Source of the DNA: Tragulus kanchil
Taxonomy: Eukaryota > Chordata > Mammalia > Artiodactyla > Tragulidae
Direction: 5' to 3'
Assembly (NCBI GenBank): GCA_022376925.1
Contig: JAIOJX010000025.1
Coordinates: 186,681,801-186,745,800, forward strand
Length of the DNA: 64,000 nt
The notes under the pieces were generated by a model, which was given only the letters and a program-made list of their open reading frames with translations, searched no databases and was not told the DNA's origin. Position numbers and translations under genes: made by a program. Below, piece after piece: positions 25,845-37,560 of this stretch. Every line of letters begins with the position of its first letter. The stretch's first letter is position 1.

Positions 25845-26889
25845 AGGACACTGCAGGAAGCCGCGGTCTGCCAGGGATTCAGGCGCTATCTCAATTGTCT
25901 CGCGCAAAGAAAAAAACGACGTTTACATAAATCCCGCTGTGAGATCATTTTTAAAGTATTTCCTCCACCGAATCAGAAGAATAAACCTTCAGCTGACAGG
26001 GGTGATCTCTCAGTGAGCACAGCAGCTGCAGGGAGCTTGTTTTCTAGCAGCGTGGAGCAGCGTGGGGCCCTAATTATAGCCGCCGACGGTGCTATTATGA
26101 GCCTCCACGTGCACGCGTGTGCCGGGTGCCCCGGGGACCTGCCGTGCTCCCGGGACGTGTCCCCGGCCCAGGCCCTGCTCCACCTCTGCTTCTGACGCAG
26201 TCCAGGAGCCTAGGCAGGTCCTGCCTTTAAACACCCGGACAGCCAGGGCGCTCGGCTGGACGCCTGGAACTAACACGCTGCAGATCAGTTTCTCAGAGAA
26301 ATAAAACTATACTTCAACTCTTGAAAAATGTTAGGTGTAAAACAGTCATTTAAAGAGTGAAAAAGACAGTCAGACACTTATCTAGTTGAAACCTGAATTC
26401 ACGCATCTTCCAAACCCGTAAGAATCCCGGTGTTAGGGTAAGGGGCCGTCGACGCTCTGCAGGGCTGACCCGGGATGTGGGCAGCAACCCCTGAGAGGCG
26501 GAGGGGACCTGGTGCACCCGACCCCCAACCCAGCCTCACCCCTCCCTGGGATTCACGCCACGCTCCACGATGCCGACACAAGAAAGACGGTTTCAAAGGC
26601 AGCACGGAGAGCTCCCACTCCCGACGCAGGCTGAGGGCAGACAGCGCCCGGGACGCCGGGCTTCCTCCCAACCGCTCCGTCGGCGACCCCACGCCTGAGC
26701 CGCCTACCTGCTGGCTGTCGGAAGCATGGGGCTCCTCCGGCAGCCCCTTTTCCAAATTCATCCTAAGACCGGAGAAGGTCCGACCACGCCGGGCTCGCAG
26801 CGCTGAACCACGGCAGTGAGCCCCGCCGCATGCCTGTGCACGTCAGAAAGTTTAAAGATCTTTCAGATGAAGTTCCACCCGCTCCCTCG

Positions 26890-26904
26890 GTAACCCATGG
26901 CAAC
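26890..26904 (+). promoter_or_regulatory. Second copy of the X-box (tandem duplication)
   Basis: Identical 15-mer 1060 bases after the first. It belongs to the second copy of the duplication with junction near 26220 and probably does not exist separately in the genome. Confidence 0.5.
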
Positions 26905-27944
26905 AGGACACTGCAGGAAGCCGCGGTCTGCCAGGGATTCAGGCGCTATCTCAATTGTCTCGCGCAAAGAAAAAAACGACGTTTACATAAATCCCGCTGT
27001 GAGATCATTTTTAAAGTATTTCCTCCACCGAATCAGAAGAATAAACCTTCAGCTGACAGGGGTGATCTCTCAGTGAGCACAGCAGCTGCAGGGAGCTTGT
27101 TTTCTAGCAGCGTGGAGCAGCGTGGGGCCCTAATTATAGCCGCCGACGGTGCTATTATGAGCCTCCACGTGCACGCGTGTGCCGGGTGCCCCGGGGACCT
27201 GCCGTGCTCCCGGGACGTGTCCCCGGCCCAGGCCCTGCTCCACCTCTGCTTCTGACGCAGTCCGAAAGCCAGGGAGCCTAGGCAGGTCCTGTTTTCACTG
27301 AAAAAGGAAGCAAGCAAGAAAAGGAACATGTTCCAGAAGCAGGTCCCTGCAGAGCACCTGCTGTGTTTCCAGGGGCTTGGGCGACGCTCTCCCCAGACTG
27401 CTCTGGGCACTGCCCCGGGCGCCAGGCTTGCCTGAGGGGCTCCTGGTGTGCACCTGCCCAGGGCTGCGGGCGCAGTGGTATGCACAGGCCAGCATCAGGG
27501 AGGACGGCCCCGGCTCCACCGGGCTCTCCTCTCCGGGGAGAAGCGCACACGGCCAGCGTGAGTGTGCGGTGCGCGGACCCCAGGCTGCGGAAGCGAAGGG
27601 CGCGGCCTGGAGGGCAGCTCTCGCAGATGACAGGCGCCGGCGGCCCAGGCTCCTCCGACGGCACAGGGCGGAACGGGAGGCGGGAGGAGCGGGGCCCCAA
27701 GGCCACCCTCTCCACCACCACGGAGCTCGGAGGACTGGGGGCCATGAGGAGAGGGAGGGGCCGAGGCGACCTGTGGGGGGCAGGGAGGGGGCTGTGGCGG
27801 AACCGGGGCCTGGGGAGGCCGCCGGCAGCCCCACCTCTCCCCCTGAGCTGCTGCGCCGCCGCGGGAAGGGGCTCCAGGACACAAGGCCCTTGGGTGCCTG
27901 CGGGGTCTGGAGGGGCCTCAGAGCCCTTTCCTGGGCAGGGCCTG

Positions 27945-28197
27945 CTCTTTTTTTTTGGCCACTTCGATTGGTCTTTCATCTATTTATCTTTGTTCTTTGG
28001 CCCGTGTGGGCCTCCCATCGCGGTGGCCTCTCTCGCTCCAGAGCACCGGCCCTGGGCGCATGCGCTCCAGAGCTCCGGCTCGGTAGTTGGACACATCGGT
28101 CCAGCCGCTCCGCGGCACGTGGGATCCTCCCAGGCCAGGGACTGAACCAGCGCCCCTTGCACTGCCAGGCGGTGTCCCTACCCACTCGACCTCCCAG
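27945..28197 (-). mobile_element. tRNA-derived CHR-class SINE, antisense
   Basis: A T-rich start, tggtctttcatctatttatc and tgggcctcccatcgcggtgg, then a tRNA-like head (gggactgaaccagcgcccc with a B-box-like core) read as the reverse complement of an artiodactyl tRNA SINE. Related copies lie at 46887, 55936 and 62190. Confidence 0.8.
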
Positions 28198-28348
28198 GAA
28201 GCCCTGCCAGGGTCTGGTCTTGAAGGAAAGGGAGCGCCCTCTGGCACGCGAGGTCACCGTCACGCCCTCCCTAGCAGCCAGCAGGGCTGAGACACGGAGT
28301 TGGACAGCGACCTGCGATCCACTCCTGGTCTCACCTTCCAACACGCGC

Positions 28349-28383
28349 GCGCACACACACACACACGTGCACAGGCACACGTC
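28349..28383. repeat. CA/CG dinucleotide microsatellite
   Basis: cacgcgcgcgcacacacac and following, about 35 bp of alternating purine-pyrimidine. Confidence 0.88.
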
Positions 28384-29519
28384 CAGAGGAAACCCACGGG
28401 AGGGTTCTAGGGAGAGAATCCTGGGGTTTCCACGGTGACCAGCCGAGCCCACGACTCTGGCCCTGACCGTCCTCCTCGCTGACTGCCGAGGGCCCTGCAC
28501 TCACTCACAGGGTTACGGAGAAGGCAGTGGCCCCTCGCCAGAGCGGAGGACAGCAGACCCGACTCCCAGAGGCCCCCTGGACAGAGCCTGGCCACGACTA
28601 CCAGGGGCCAAGAGGGAAAGTGACTGCAGGGGAGGCCCCGCCTGCAGGCAGAACCTCGGGGCCCGCCCATCGGTGCCTGGGTCAGACGTGCCCGCGTCCG
28701 TCCCCTGCCCACAGCAGGGCCGGCGTCCCGCACAATCAGTCAGCGGACGTTTACCCTGAAGGCCAGCCAGCCCCTCAGGGTCCGCGGCGGCCGTGCCCTC
28801 CAGGCCCGTCTGTCTCGGGCTCTCTCGGTCTGCTCCTGGTTGTCAGCCTGCCCCTCCTCTGCCGTCCACAGGGCGGAGAGACAAGAGCAAGGGGGGAGAA
28901 TCAGGCCTCAGCCCCCCGCGCTGGGCGGCATCTGGGGTGGCAGAGCCCGGCAGGCTTCCTGGAGCTCCCGGGATAAGGGGCCAGACACTCTGAGCACCAA
29001 CCACACACGCAGCATCGCATCCTGGCGAGGTCGGGCTCAGAGCCGGGGCGAGAAGCCTAGCACAGCCCCCCACCAAGCTTGGCACACGTGCCAGTTCGGG
29101 CAGGAGAAGAAACGCCTGACGGTGGGTGGCGCGGAGCTGTCCGGCCCAGCAGGGAGGACGGCCCCCCCTACCACAGGCTCAGCCACACCGCTGGGGCTGC
29201 CAGCAAGCGCGACCAGCTGGAAAGCACCCGGGGCAGTGGGGGGACCCCCGGCCCAGAAGCCGACAGCAGCACCCAAGGGCTGGAGGGACCCCGAAGCCTT
29301 ATTCCCTGGGGCCGCGCCTGCCCCTGAAGGCACGAGAGGCCCTCTGGGGCGCGTGGACCCGGTCAGAGCGGCTGGGGAGGCTGTGGGGGAGGCTCCAGCC
29401 GGAGCCCACAGAGGAGAGGGAGCCGGGGTCCCGTGGGAACAGGGGAGCGAGCAGGGCGAGGGCCCTCCTGAGCGAGTCCCAGAGCCAGGGCCTGGAGGCG
29501 GGGTCTCAGGGCCAAAGAG

Positions 29520-29592
29520 CGCCTCCTCCTCTGGGCGCCCCCTCCTCCTCCGGGTCCCTCCTCCTCCTCCGGGTCCCCCCTCCTCCGGGTCC
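29520..29592. repeat. Imperfect tandem repeat of a cctcctcctccgggt unit
   Basis: About four units of a C/T-rich 17-18-mer. The plus strand is strongly pyrimidine-biased, so the minus strand could form triplex or G-rich structures. It has no link to an exon. Confidence 0.75.
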
Positions 29593-30597
29593 CAGGCAGC
29601 ATCCAGCATCACCTCCCTCCCTGTGCACCTCTGTGGGTCACCATTCCCCAGCCCACGCCAGGGCTGGATGCAGGAGGTGGGGGTGCCTGGCCTCCTCCGC
29701 CCCCCAGCTCCTCCCCTAGCAGCCTCTTCACTGTGACCCCAGTGCTGGCACTGCTGTGGGCGGGCCTCTCAAGTCTGAGGCCAGAAGTCGGACCACTGGC
29801 CACCTGCTGGGCCAAGCTTCCCGCCCCACCCCACCCCAGCCCCAGCCACTGCCCTTGCTCCGACCACCACGTGGCGGCCCCCAAAGGGAGTCCTGAGGGC
29901 CCCTTCCGGTCCCCACTGTTCATTCTCGGCTCAACAGCCAGAGGGACCTTCCCTAACCCTGACTCTGCCCGGCCCACTCCCACCCCTCGCGCCCGCCCGC
30001 CCCGCCTGGGAGGCCCACCCTCCGGGCCAGGGCCGGCGCGGTTCTGTCCAGCGCCTCCTGCTCCCGGGGGCCGCTCCCTACACAGTCCCTGAAGGGGGAG
30101 ACACGGCGCGGAGCGGCCCGAGCACGGGGCCTGAGTCGACAGGACCGCACGCGCAGTGAGGCAGCTTCCCGTGTAAGCAGTGTAACGAGCAGACCAGCGC
30201 CTGAGATACAGCAAAGCAGCAAAAGTGAGAAACAGGTGGAAACAGCTCGTCCGGAAATGTCCAGGGAGACTTCAGCCCCGACAGCGTGAGCCCTATGGAC
30301 GGCCCAGAGGCGAGCCCGGGCTGGGGGGCTGAGCCCAGCCCGACAAGCAGTCCCAGCGGCGCTGCCTCCAGCCTGAGGCCCGAGGGCCGGCTCGGGGTCC
30401 TCCCGCCCCAGAGTCCCGGCAGTGCACGGAAAGCACTCGCTCAACCTCAGCGTCAGTGTCAGGAGGACCGTGGACGCCACCTCGCCCTCCACCCTGACAC
30501 CAGGAAGGCCACGCGGAACCACCTGCCTCGCACGGCGCCCTCCACTCGCCACCCCGCAGAGCCTGGGCGCGGCCCTGGCGGGAACCGCGTGGCCTCG

Positions 30598-30612
30598 GCG
30601 CCCCCTGCTGTC
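30598..30612 (-). promoter_or_regulatory. CTCF-like motif (duplicated at 31542-31556)
   Basis: On the minus strand GACAGCAGGGGGCGC matches the CTCF core with one mismatch at the second base. GC-rich sequence gives such matches by chance, so this is a candidate only. Confidence 0.3.
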
Positions 30613-30711
30613 CAGACTGGGCACTGCCGGGCCGGCCACCAGCCCTGCACCCGCTCCCGGCTGCTCTCCAGAGCAGCTCCTGCCCGCCGTCAGCAGGGGC
30701 CCAGCCCAGCT

Positions 30712-30771
30712 CCACACACACAGACACACACACAGACACACACACACAGACACACACAGACACACACACAC
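30712..30771. repeat. CA-rich microsatellite with CAGACA interruptions, duplicated at 31656-31715
   Basis: Runs of cacaca broken by cagaca at regular spacing. The two copies have the same number of units by eye, which two independently drifting loci would rarely keep. Confidence 0.9.
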
Positions 30772-33151
30772 GGCTCCGCAGTCTCCAGCGGAGGAGGGGC
30801 AGCTCCTGGCGGCGAGGCTCCCGTCCAGGCCTGTGCTGCCCAGCGCAGCCCCCGCACCTAGACCCCGCCAAGGCCCTGGCCCCGTGAGGACATCCACGAC
30901 GCGAGGACCCCTCTGCGGCCGGCTGCACACCTGCGGGCAGGGCTGGGCTCTGCTGACCAGGCGCTCGGCCTGCCCGCCCCTCGGGCCCCGCCTGCCCCGT
31001 CAGGACCACACGGAAGCTCACCTGTCGCGTCCACACCTCCTGCCTCAAGACCCCCAGGGAGGACCCCGCCCACCCGTCAGCTCCTCTGCCCTCCGCGGCC
31101 CTCCCCGCCTCTGCACAGCCCCGGAGGCTCGCGGGCGGCTCCCCCGCTCCGCGCCCACGCGATTCCCAGGAAGCCGCTCGTTCAGAACAGCGCGCAAGCA
31201 GAAACCGCGAGAAGCCCGGCGGCCCCGCAGGTCGCAGGTCCCCACTGCTCTCGACGGTCCCTCCTGCACACGCCACCACGAGCGCGGCCACGCGGACGGA
31301 GAGCGTGCCCTGCTCTCCGGTGCCCGCCCCGCCCGTGACACCGCGCGTCCACCCTGAGGCGGCCGGTCTCCCGGCGCAGGGCCGCGTCCCCGACGCCGTG
31401 TCTCCGGGGTCGCTGGAAAGGCCGCCCGCCCGCCGGCAGGAGCCCGGCCGCCTCAGGCCCGCACCGCCACCCACGCTCGCGCCCTCCACTCGCCACCCCG
31501 CAGAGCCTGGGCGCGGCCCTGGCGGGAACCGCGTGGCCTCGGCGCCCCCTGCTGTCCAGACTGGGCACTGCCGGGCCGGCCACCAGCCCTGCACCCGCTC
31601 CCGGCTGCTCTCCAGAGCAGCTCCTGCCCGCCGTCAGCAGGGGCCCAGCCCAGCTCCACACACACAGACACACACACAGACACACACACACAGACACACA
31701 CAGACACACACACACGGCTCCGCAGTCTCCAGCGGAGGAGGGGCAGCTCCTGGCGGCGAGGCTCCCGTCCAGGCCTGTGCTGCCCAGCGCAGCCCCCGCA
31801 CCTAGACCCCGCCAAGGCCCTGGCCCCGTGAGGACATCCACGACGCGAGGACCCCTCTGCGGCCGGCTGCACACCTGCGGGCAGGGCTGGGCTCTGCTGA
31901 CCAGGCGCTCGGCCTGCCCGCCCCTCGGGCCCCGCCTGCCCCGTCAGGACCACACGGAAGCTCACCTGTCGCGTCCACACCTCCTGCCTCAAGACCCCCA
32001 GGGAGGACCCCGCCCACCCGTCAGCTCCTCTGCCCTCCGCGGCCCTCCCCGCCTCTGCACAGCCCCGGAGGCTCGCGGGCGGCTCCCCCGCTCCGCGCCC
32101 ACGCGGATTCCCAGGAAGCCGCTCGTTCAGAACAGCGCGCAAGCAGAAACCGCGAGAAGCCCGGCGGCCCCGCAGGTCGCAGGTCCCCACTGCTCTCGAC
32201 GGTCCCTCCTGCACACGCCACCACGAGCGCGGCCACGCGGACGGAGAGCGTGCCCTGCTCTCCGGTGCCCGCCCCGCCCGTGACACCCGCGCGTCCACCC
32301 TGAGGCGGCCGGTCTCCCGGCGCAGGGCCGCGTCCCCGACGCCGTGTCTCCGGGGTCGCTGGAAAGGCCGCCCGCCCGCCGGCAGGAGCCCGGCCGCCTC
32401 AGGCCCGCACCGCCACCCACGCTCGCGCCGTCCACCGGCCTTTCCCACCGTGTCAGCCGTCCTGGGGTGGCCTCGCTGGCCGCCACCTGCCCCCCTGACG
32501 ACGCGCGCGGCGGGCCGCCTGCGCTGGGTTTGCCGCGGGGGTCCGCGCGCAGCAAAGGCCCGCTGGCTCCGCGGGGCGGTGGAGACCCGGGCTCCGGGGC
32601 GCCACGCTCGCATGCGGCCAGGCGCACGGGAAGGTGCGCCAGGACGTGGCTGGTCCAAGGCACTTGCTGGTCAGAGTCCGCTGACGGCGCCTACTCAGCT
32701 TGGAAAGTCTCCCCGCCCGACGCCACGGAGACAGGCCCCGGCCTCCTCCTCCACCGACTCTGTCTGGCCTTCGCCGGAAGGTCGCGACCCGCCGGATCAC
32801 CTGTGTCAGCACCGTGCAGGGAAGGGCTCCGTCTGCCTGTCCTCCTCTCTCCTCCCAAGAGCCCTGTCCTCCGCCCAGCCCCGCGGAAGAGAGCACCCCC
32901 GACCCCGCGCCGCTCTGCTCACAGGGCCCGAGGCCTGCGGGCGCCGGTCTGCCCCGGCCCGCTCTCCTGCTCGTCTGCCTCTCCACGTACCAGCACGGGC
33001 ACAGGCTTACGCGGCTCTCACTGTGCAAGCTTTGGAGGCTGACAGAGGAAGTCTTCCTGCCTCATTCTTCTTCAAGGATGTCTTGGCTACACTTGGCCCT
33101 TGACATTTCAACAAATTTTTTAGACTCATCTTCTTAAGCTCAACAAAAATG

Positions 33152-33372
33152 CATCAGTTCTTCGGCTCAGGCGGGCGATAAAGAATCCCCCTGCCATGCA
33201 GGAGACCGCGGCTGGACCCCTGGGGCAGGGAAACTCCCTGGAGAAGGGAAAGGCGCCCTGCTCCAGTGCTCTCGCCTGGAGAGCCCCGTGGACAGACGAG
33301 CCTGGGGCTACAGTCCCCGGGGTCGCAGGGTCGGAGACGGCTGAGCGACTAACACTTTCACTTTCCTGCTCA
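33152..33372 (+). mobile_element. Bov-tA SINE, sense
   Basis: ataaagaatccccctgccat, gaaactccctggagaaggga, ggggtcgcagggtcggag and gagcgactaacactttcact occur in the canonical order of Bov-tA/Bov-A2. It is a full-length or near full-length copy and a strong ruminant indicator. Confidence 0.93.
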
Positions 33373-33459
33373 ACAGATTACCTGTGGAGAGTCTGATTAA
33401 AATTACAGTGAATCTATACATCATTTTCCATCTAACTGACATTTTTTTATTTTTTAAAT

Positions 33460-33716
33460 TATTACTTTAGGGTCCTCTGCTGGGCGAGGGTCTTCTTCGC
33501 AGCAGGCAGGCTGTCCTCGCGGCCGTGCACGGGCTGCCCCCGGCAGCGGCGCCCTCGCTGCAGTGCACAGGCTCTGGGGCGCACGGGCCTCGCCCCTGCG
33601 GTGCACGGGCTGAGCTGCCCTGTGGCAGGCGGGGTCTTCCCGGACCAAGGACTGAACCGTGTCCCTTGTACTGGCAGGTGGATTCTTAACCACTGGACCA
33701 GCAGGAAAGTCCCCAC
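33460..33716 (-). mobile_element. CHR-class tRNA SINE, antisense
   Basis: It reads as the reverse complement of a CHR-class SINE: gggtcttcttcgcagcag, aaggactgaaccgtgtccct, ttcttaaccactggaccagc. It sits inside the antisense L1. Confidence 0.85.
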
Positions 33717-34167
33717 ACAACTGACTTTTGTCTACCGACCATGTATTCAGCAATGCTGCTAAACTCCTTCGTTAATTTTAAGAAGTAACCCGCAGATTGT
33801 TTTGGATTTTCCGTGTTACGATCCCATCATGCGAGAACAGACCGTCATTCCCCGTGGCCGGGTTTCGGCTTCAGAGCCTCCACACTCACGAGGACTCGCT
33901 GCGGAAGCACGGGAGCGGAGGCGGCGGCGGCGGCCTCTCCTCACTGCTGACCTCAAAGGGAAAGTGCATGTCTGAAGCGTGCTACAGGTTTTAATACTCT
34001 TATCAAATTAAGGAAGCGCCTCCTAATTCCTGTTTTGTTAAGGTGTTTCCTTAACCATGAACATGTGTTGGATTTTACCAAATGTCCTTCCTGCTGCTGT
34101 TAAGACAATATATGATTTCTCTACTTAATATGACTTATTTGCAAATGTAAAAAGGAAAGGGTCGGGC

Positions 34168-34341
34168 TTCCCTTGTGGCTCAGTGGATAAGAACCCGTCT
34201 GCCAATGCAGGAGACACAGGTTCGAGCCCGGATCTGGGAAGAGCCCACATACCGCAGAGCAGCTAAACCCACACATCAGCAAAGACCCAGCACAGCCAAA
34301 AATAAATAAATAAAAGTTTAAAAAAAAAAAAAAAAAAAAGG
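34168..34341 (+). mobile_element. CHR-class tRNA SINE, sense, with poly(A)
   Basis: It starts gggcttcccttgtggctcag and contains the B-box-like ggttcgagcccggatctggg. It ends in (aaat)n and a run of about 20 A. It is short compared with full CHR-2 and lies inside the antisense L1. Confidence 0.9.
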
Positions 34342-34522
34342 AAAGGGTCTTGGAGCAGACATGCACAGCCGCACAGGTGGCCTGCGCCGCGGAGCCCCGC
34401 CCCCGCGCCGCCTGCCAGGCCTGGCGCCGAGGCTCCGGAGCTTCCCACAACGGGCCGGGGAGTCACCCCTCTTGACCGGTTCTTTCGCTGTGTTTGTTAG
34501 TTTCCTGTCTCGTCCATCTCTG

Positions 34523-36896
34523 CTTTGACTTCCTCACTGTCCAGTTTCCACTTCTTGTTGCATCCGTTTTATAGCTGTTTTTTTCTAGCTTCTTGAGATA
34601 ACAATGACGTCCAACTTCCCTTCATTCCTAACATGTGCAACGAGCAGCTACGAGTGCTCCTCTCAGGACACTCTTAGCCGCACCCCACAGGCTTAGATGG
34701 AGTTTCCTTATCATTCAAAACATGCTCTGATTTCCATCATGATTCTTCTTTAAACCCCCGCTGTGTGTGAGCTGACTTCCGGGCGCTGCGCGTCCGTGGC
34801 CGAGGACAGCCGAGCGGAGAGACCGCCACGCCTGCTGAGACTCGCTTTATGGCCAGCGCACGGTCAGCTCCACTCCACATTCCCAGGGGCGAGCAGGAGG
34901 CGCCGAGTGGGCGCCTTGCACACTCGCGCCCAGCAGGCCGAGCTGGCCGGACCCTCCGCCCCGTCCTGAGCTCTCCCCGCTCTCCGGGCGTCACTGTGCC
35001 GTGGAAACACCCCCGGCTGAGCGCACGACCCAGTGTGATCCTGCCTGCTTCTGTCCGTTCCTGCCGCAGACGGGTCGCCACCGAGGAACTGGACGCACAG
35101 CCCTGCCAGGCAGCTGCCTGCAGCCCCGCGCGATGGCGCCGGTCCGTCCGCGGGGGCCCTGCCCGGAGACCGCGTTACGACCAGCACAGCGCCCCGGCCG
35201 CCCGGCCACACAGCAGCTCCCCTTCCGGGCTTCCACGCACATCTGTCTCAGAGGGTGAGCGGTGTCCCCGGTAAACAGACTCGTAATGACCAGATCTTCA
35301 TGCCGCTGGCAGTCTCCCCCTTTCCCGAGGTGTGTGGCCCCACGACCATGGATCCAACCAGCCCACAGCTGGACTGAGCCCCACGAGGCTGCCTGTTCGT
35401 CCTTCCTGCCCGCTGCCCTTTGTCTCCACTTCCCTCCTGGCACACTGTTTCAAATTCAATAATTTTTATTATTCTGTTTTTCCTCCTATTAATGTGAAAT
35501 TCACGCATAACTTTACTGTCTTATATTACCCTGGAAATTATGGACATCCTTACCTTATAAAAATCTCATTTTAATCACCCAGGGGAGGGGGGCGCCCCAA
35601 GCAGCTGGCCTCCACTCGTCCCCCACTATCACCGCAGTAATTTAATCTCGTCTCTTCTCAAACCAAAAGTAGCCATTCTTGGTCCCCAGGTCACGGCCCT
35701 CTGGACAGACTTTGACTTCCTCACTGTCCAGTTTCCACTTCTTGTTGCATCCGTTTTATAGCTGTTTTTTTCTAGCTTCTTGAGATAACAATGACGTCCA
35801 ACTTCCCTTCATTCCTAACATGTGCAACGAGCAGCTACGAGTGCTCCTCTCAGGACACTCTTAGCCGCACCCCACAGGCTTAGATGGAGTTTCCTTATCA
35901 TTCAAAACATGCTCTGATTTCCATCATGATTCTTCTTTAAACCCCCGCTGTGTGTGAGCTGACTTCCGGGCGCTGCGCGTCCGTGGCCGAGGACAGCCGA
36001 GCGGAGAGACCGCCACGCCTGCTGAGACTCGCTTTATGGCCAGCGCACGGTCAGCTCCACTCCACATTCCCAGGGGCGAGCAGGAGGCGCCGAGTGGGCG
36101 CCTTGCACACTCGCGCCCAGCAGGCCGAGCTGGCCGGACCCTCCGCCCCGTCCTGAGCTCTCCCCGCTCTCCGGGCGTCACTGTGCCGTGGAAACACCCC
36201 CGGCTGAGCGCACGACCCAGTGTGATCCTGCCTGCTTCTGTCCGTTCCTGCCGCAGACGGGTCGCCACCGAGGAACTGGACGCACAGCCCTGCCAGGCAG
36301 CTGCCTGCAGCCCCGCGCGATGGCGCCGGTCCGTCCGCGGGGGCCCTGCCCGGAGACCGCGTTACGACCAGCACAGCGCCCCGGCCGCCCGGCCACACAG
36401 CAGCTCCCCTTCCGGGCTTCCACGCACATCTGTCTCAGAGGGTGAGCGGTGTCCCCGGTAAACAGACTCGTAATGACCAGATCTTCATGCCGCTGGCAGT
36501 CTCCCCTTCCTGAGGTGTGTGGCCCCACGACCATGGATCCAACCAGCCCACAGCTGGACTGAGCCCCACGAGGCTGCCTGTTCGTCCTTCCTGCCCGCTG
36601 CCCTTTGTCTCCACTTCCCTCCTGGCACACTGTTTCAAATTCAATAATTTTTATTATTCTGTTTTTCCTCCTATTAATGTGAAATTCACGCATAACTTTA
36701 CTGTCTTATATTACCCTGGAAATTATGGACATCCTTACCTTATAAAAATCTCATTTTAATCACCCAGGGGAGGGGGGCGCCCCAAGCAGCTGGCCTCCAC
36801 TCGTCCCCCACTATCACCCGCAGTAATTTAATCTCGTCTCTTCTCAAACCAAAAGTAGCCATTCTTGGTCCCCAGGTCACGGCCCTCTGGACAGAC
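34523..36896. repeat. Direct tandem duplication, period about 1187 bp, junction near 35710
   Basis: The segment from ctttgacttcctcactgtcc (34523) recurs at 35710 and the match ends at about 36896. Differences sit in C runs: ccccctttcccgagg near 35327 against ccccttcctgagg near 36507, and one extra c near 36819. It duplicates part of an antisense L1. Confidence 0.95.
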
Positions 36897-37339
36897 CTAG
36901 ACGTTCACATTTTATTGCTCTGTCCTGAGTGGTCCTTCCTGGGTCCGCCTCCTCCCCAGGCGTCTGGACAGCCTCCGCCTGCCTCTGGCCGCAGCCCCAG
37001 CCGACACCAGTGGCCCAGAGGCCCAGGAAGTGGACCTGGAACTGGCCTTGGGCGGAGCAGCCAGGCTGGTGGCAGCCGATGCAGAGGCCCTGGTGGGGAT
37101 ACTAACAGGCCCCGGGGCTTAGGACCGTGAGGCAAGAGGCAAAAGCCAGCGCCATGGGCGAGGAGGCCAAGCAGGCCGGGCAGTCAGGAGCGGGGCGGCC
37201 CAGAGTCCTGCTCGCCCGCCACGGAGGGCGGGACAGAGGGAAGGACGGGCAGACGGGCTTTCCCTAGAGACGGACTGACCAGTGGCCGGTGTTGCGGCTG
37301 TCTGGGCCTCCACATTTTGAGATCTTTAGTCAAAAAGGC

Positions 37340-37560
37340 ACTAAGGGACTGCCCTGGTGCTCCAGTGGTTAAGTGCCGGCGGCCTTGCAGTGCAGGGGCT
37401 CGAGTCGGGTCCCTGGTGGGGAGCGAAGACCCGCACGCCGCGGGGCAGCTCACCCTCCGCGGCAACGGCGGGGCCCGCGAGCCACAGCGCGTGTCCCTGG
37501 GCCACGGCGAGGACCCCACACGCAGCGATCAAAACGTGAAGCAGCCAAATACAAAAAGGC
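37340..37560 (+). mobile_element. tRNA-derived SINE, sense
   Basis: gggactgccctggtgctccag, gtggttaagtgccggcgg and ctcgagtcgggtccctggtg match the head of a CHR-class SINE, with a GC-rich diverged body and an A-rich tail near 37545. Confidence 0.75.

Larger units (their letters stand above)
25160..27291. repeat. Direct tandem duplication, period about 1060 bp, junction near 26220
   Basis: The segment beginning cctgcctttaaacacccgg at 25160 recurs at 26220 and matches to about 27291 with essentially no differences except just left of the join (26205-26219). The duplication carries a perfect X-box, which is therefore present twice. Confidence 0.95.
30535..32428. repeat. Direct tandem duplication, period about 944 bp, junction near 31479
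   Basis: The segment starting gcgccctccactcgcc at 30535 recurs at 31479 and the match runs to about 32428. Single-base indels (31160 against 32105; 31340 against 32286) lie in the part near the join. It duplicates a CA-rich microsatellite and a CTCF-like motif. Confidence 0.95.
33055..34760 (-). mobile_element. L1 ORF2 remnant, antisense, split by three SINEs
   Basis: Segments at about 33060-33150, 33373-33459, 33717-34165 and 34460-34760 follow in order the reverse complement of L1 ORF2 (for example gcccttgacatttcaac, tgacttttgtctaccgacc, gtgttggattttaccaaatg, ctagcttcttgagataac). The gaps are filled by a Bov-tA and two CHR-class SINEs. The rightmost part is repeated at 35710-35950 by the tandem duplication. 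Confidence 0.72.

Noticed and set aside
30293..32658. Overlapping minus-strand open frames of more than 400 codons
   Set aside because: They are stop-poor only because of GC richness, run through a CA microsatellite (Cys-Val repeats) and differ between the two copies of a tandem duplication by frameshifts. No domain is recognisable.
33152..34341. tRNA-like A/B-box sequences as tRNA genes
   Set aside because: They are the heads of SINEs (Bov-tA, CHR class) followed by SINE bodies and A tails, with no intact cloverleaf.
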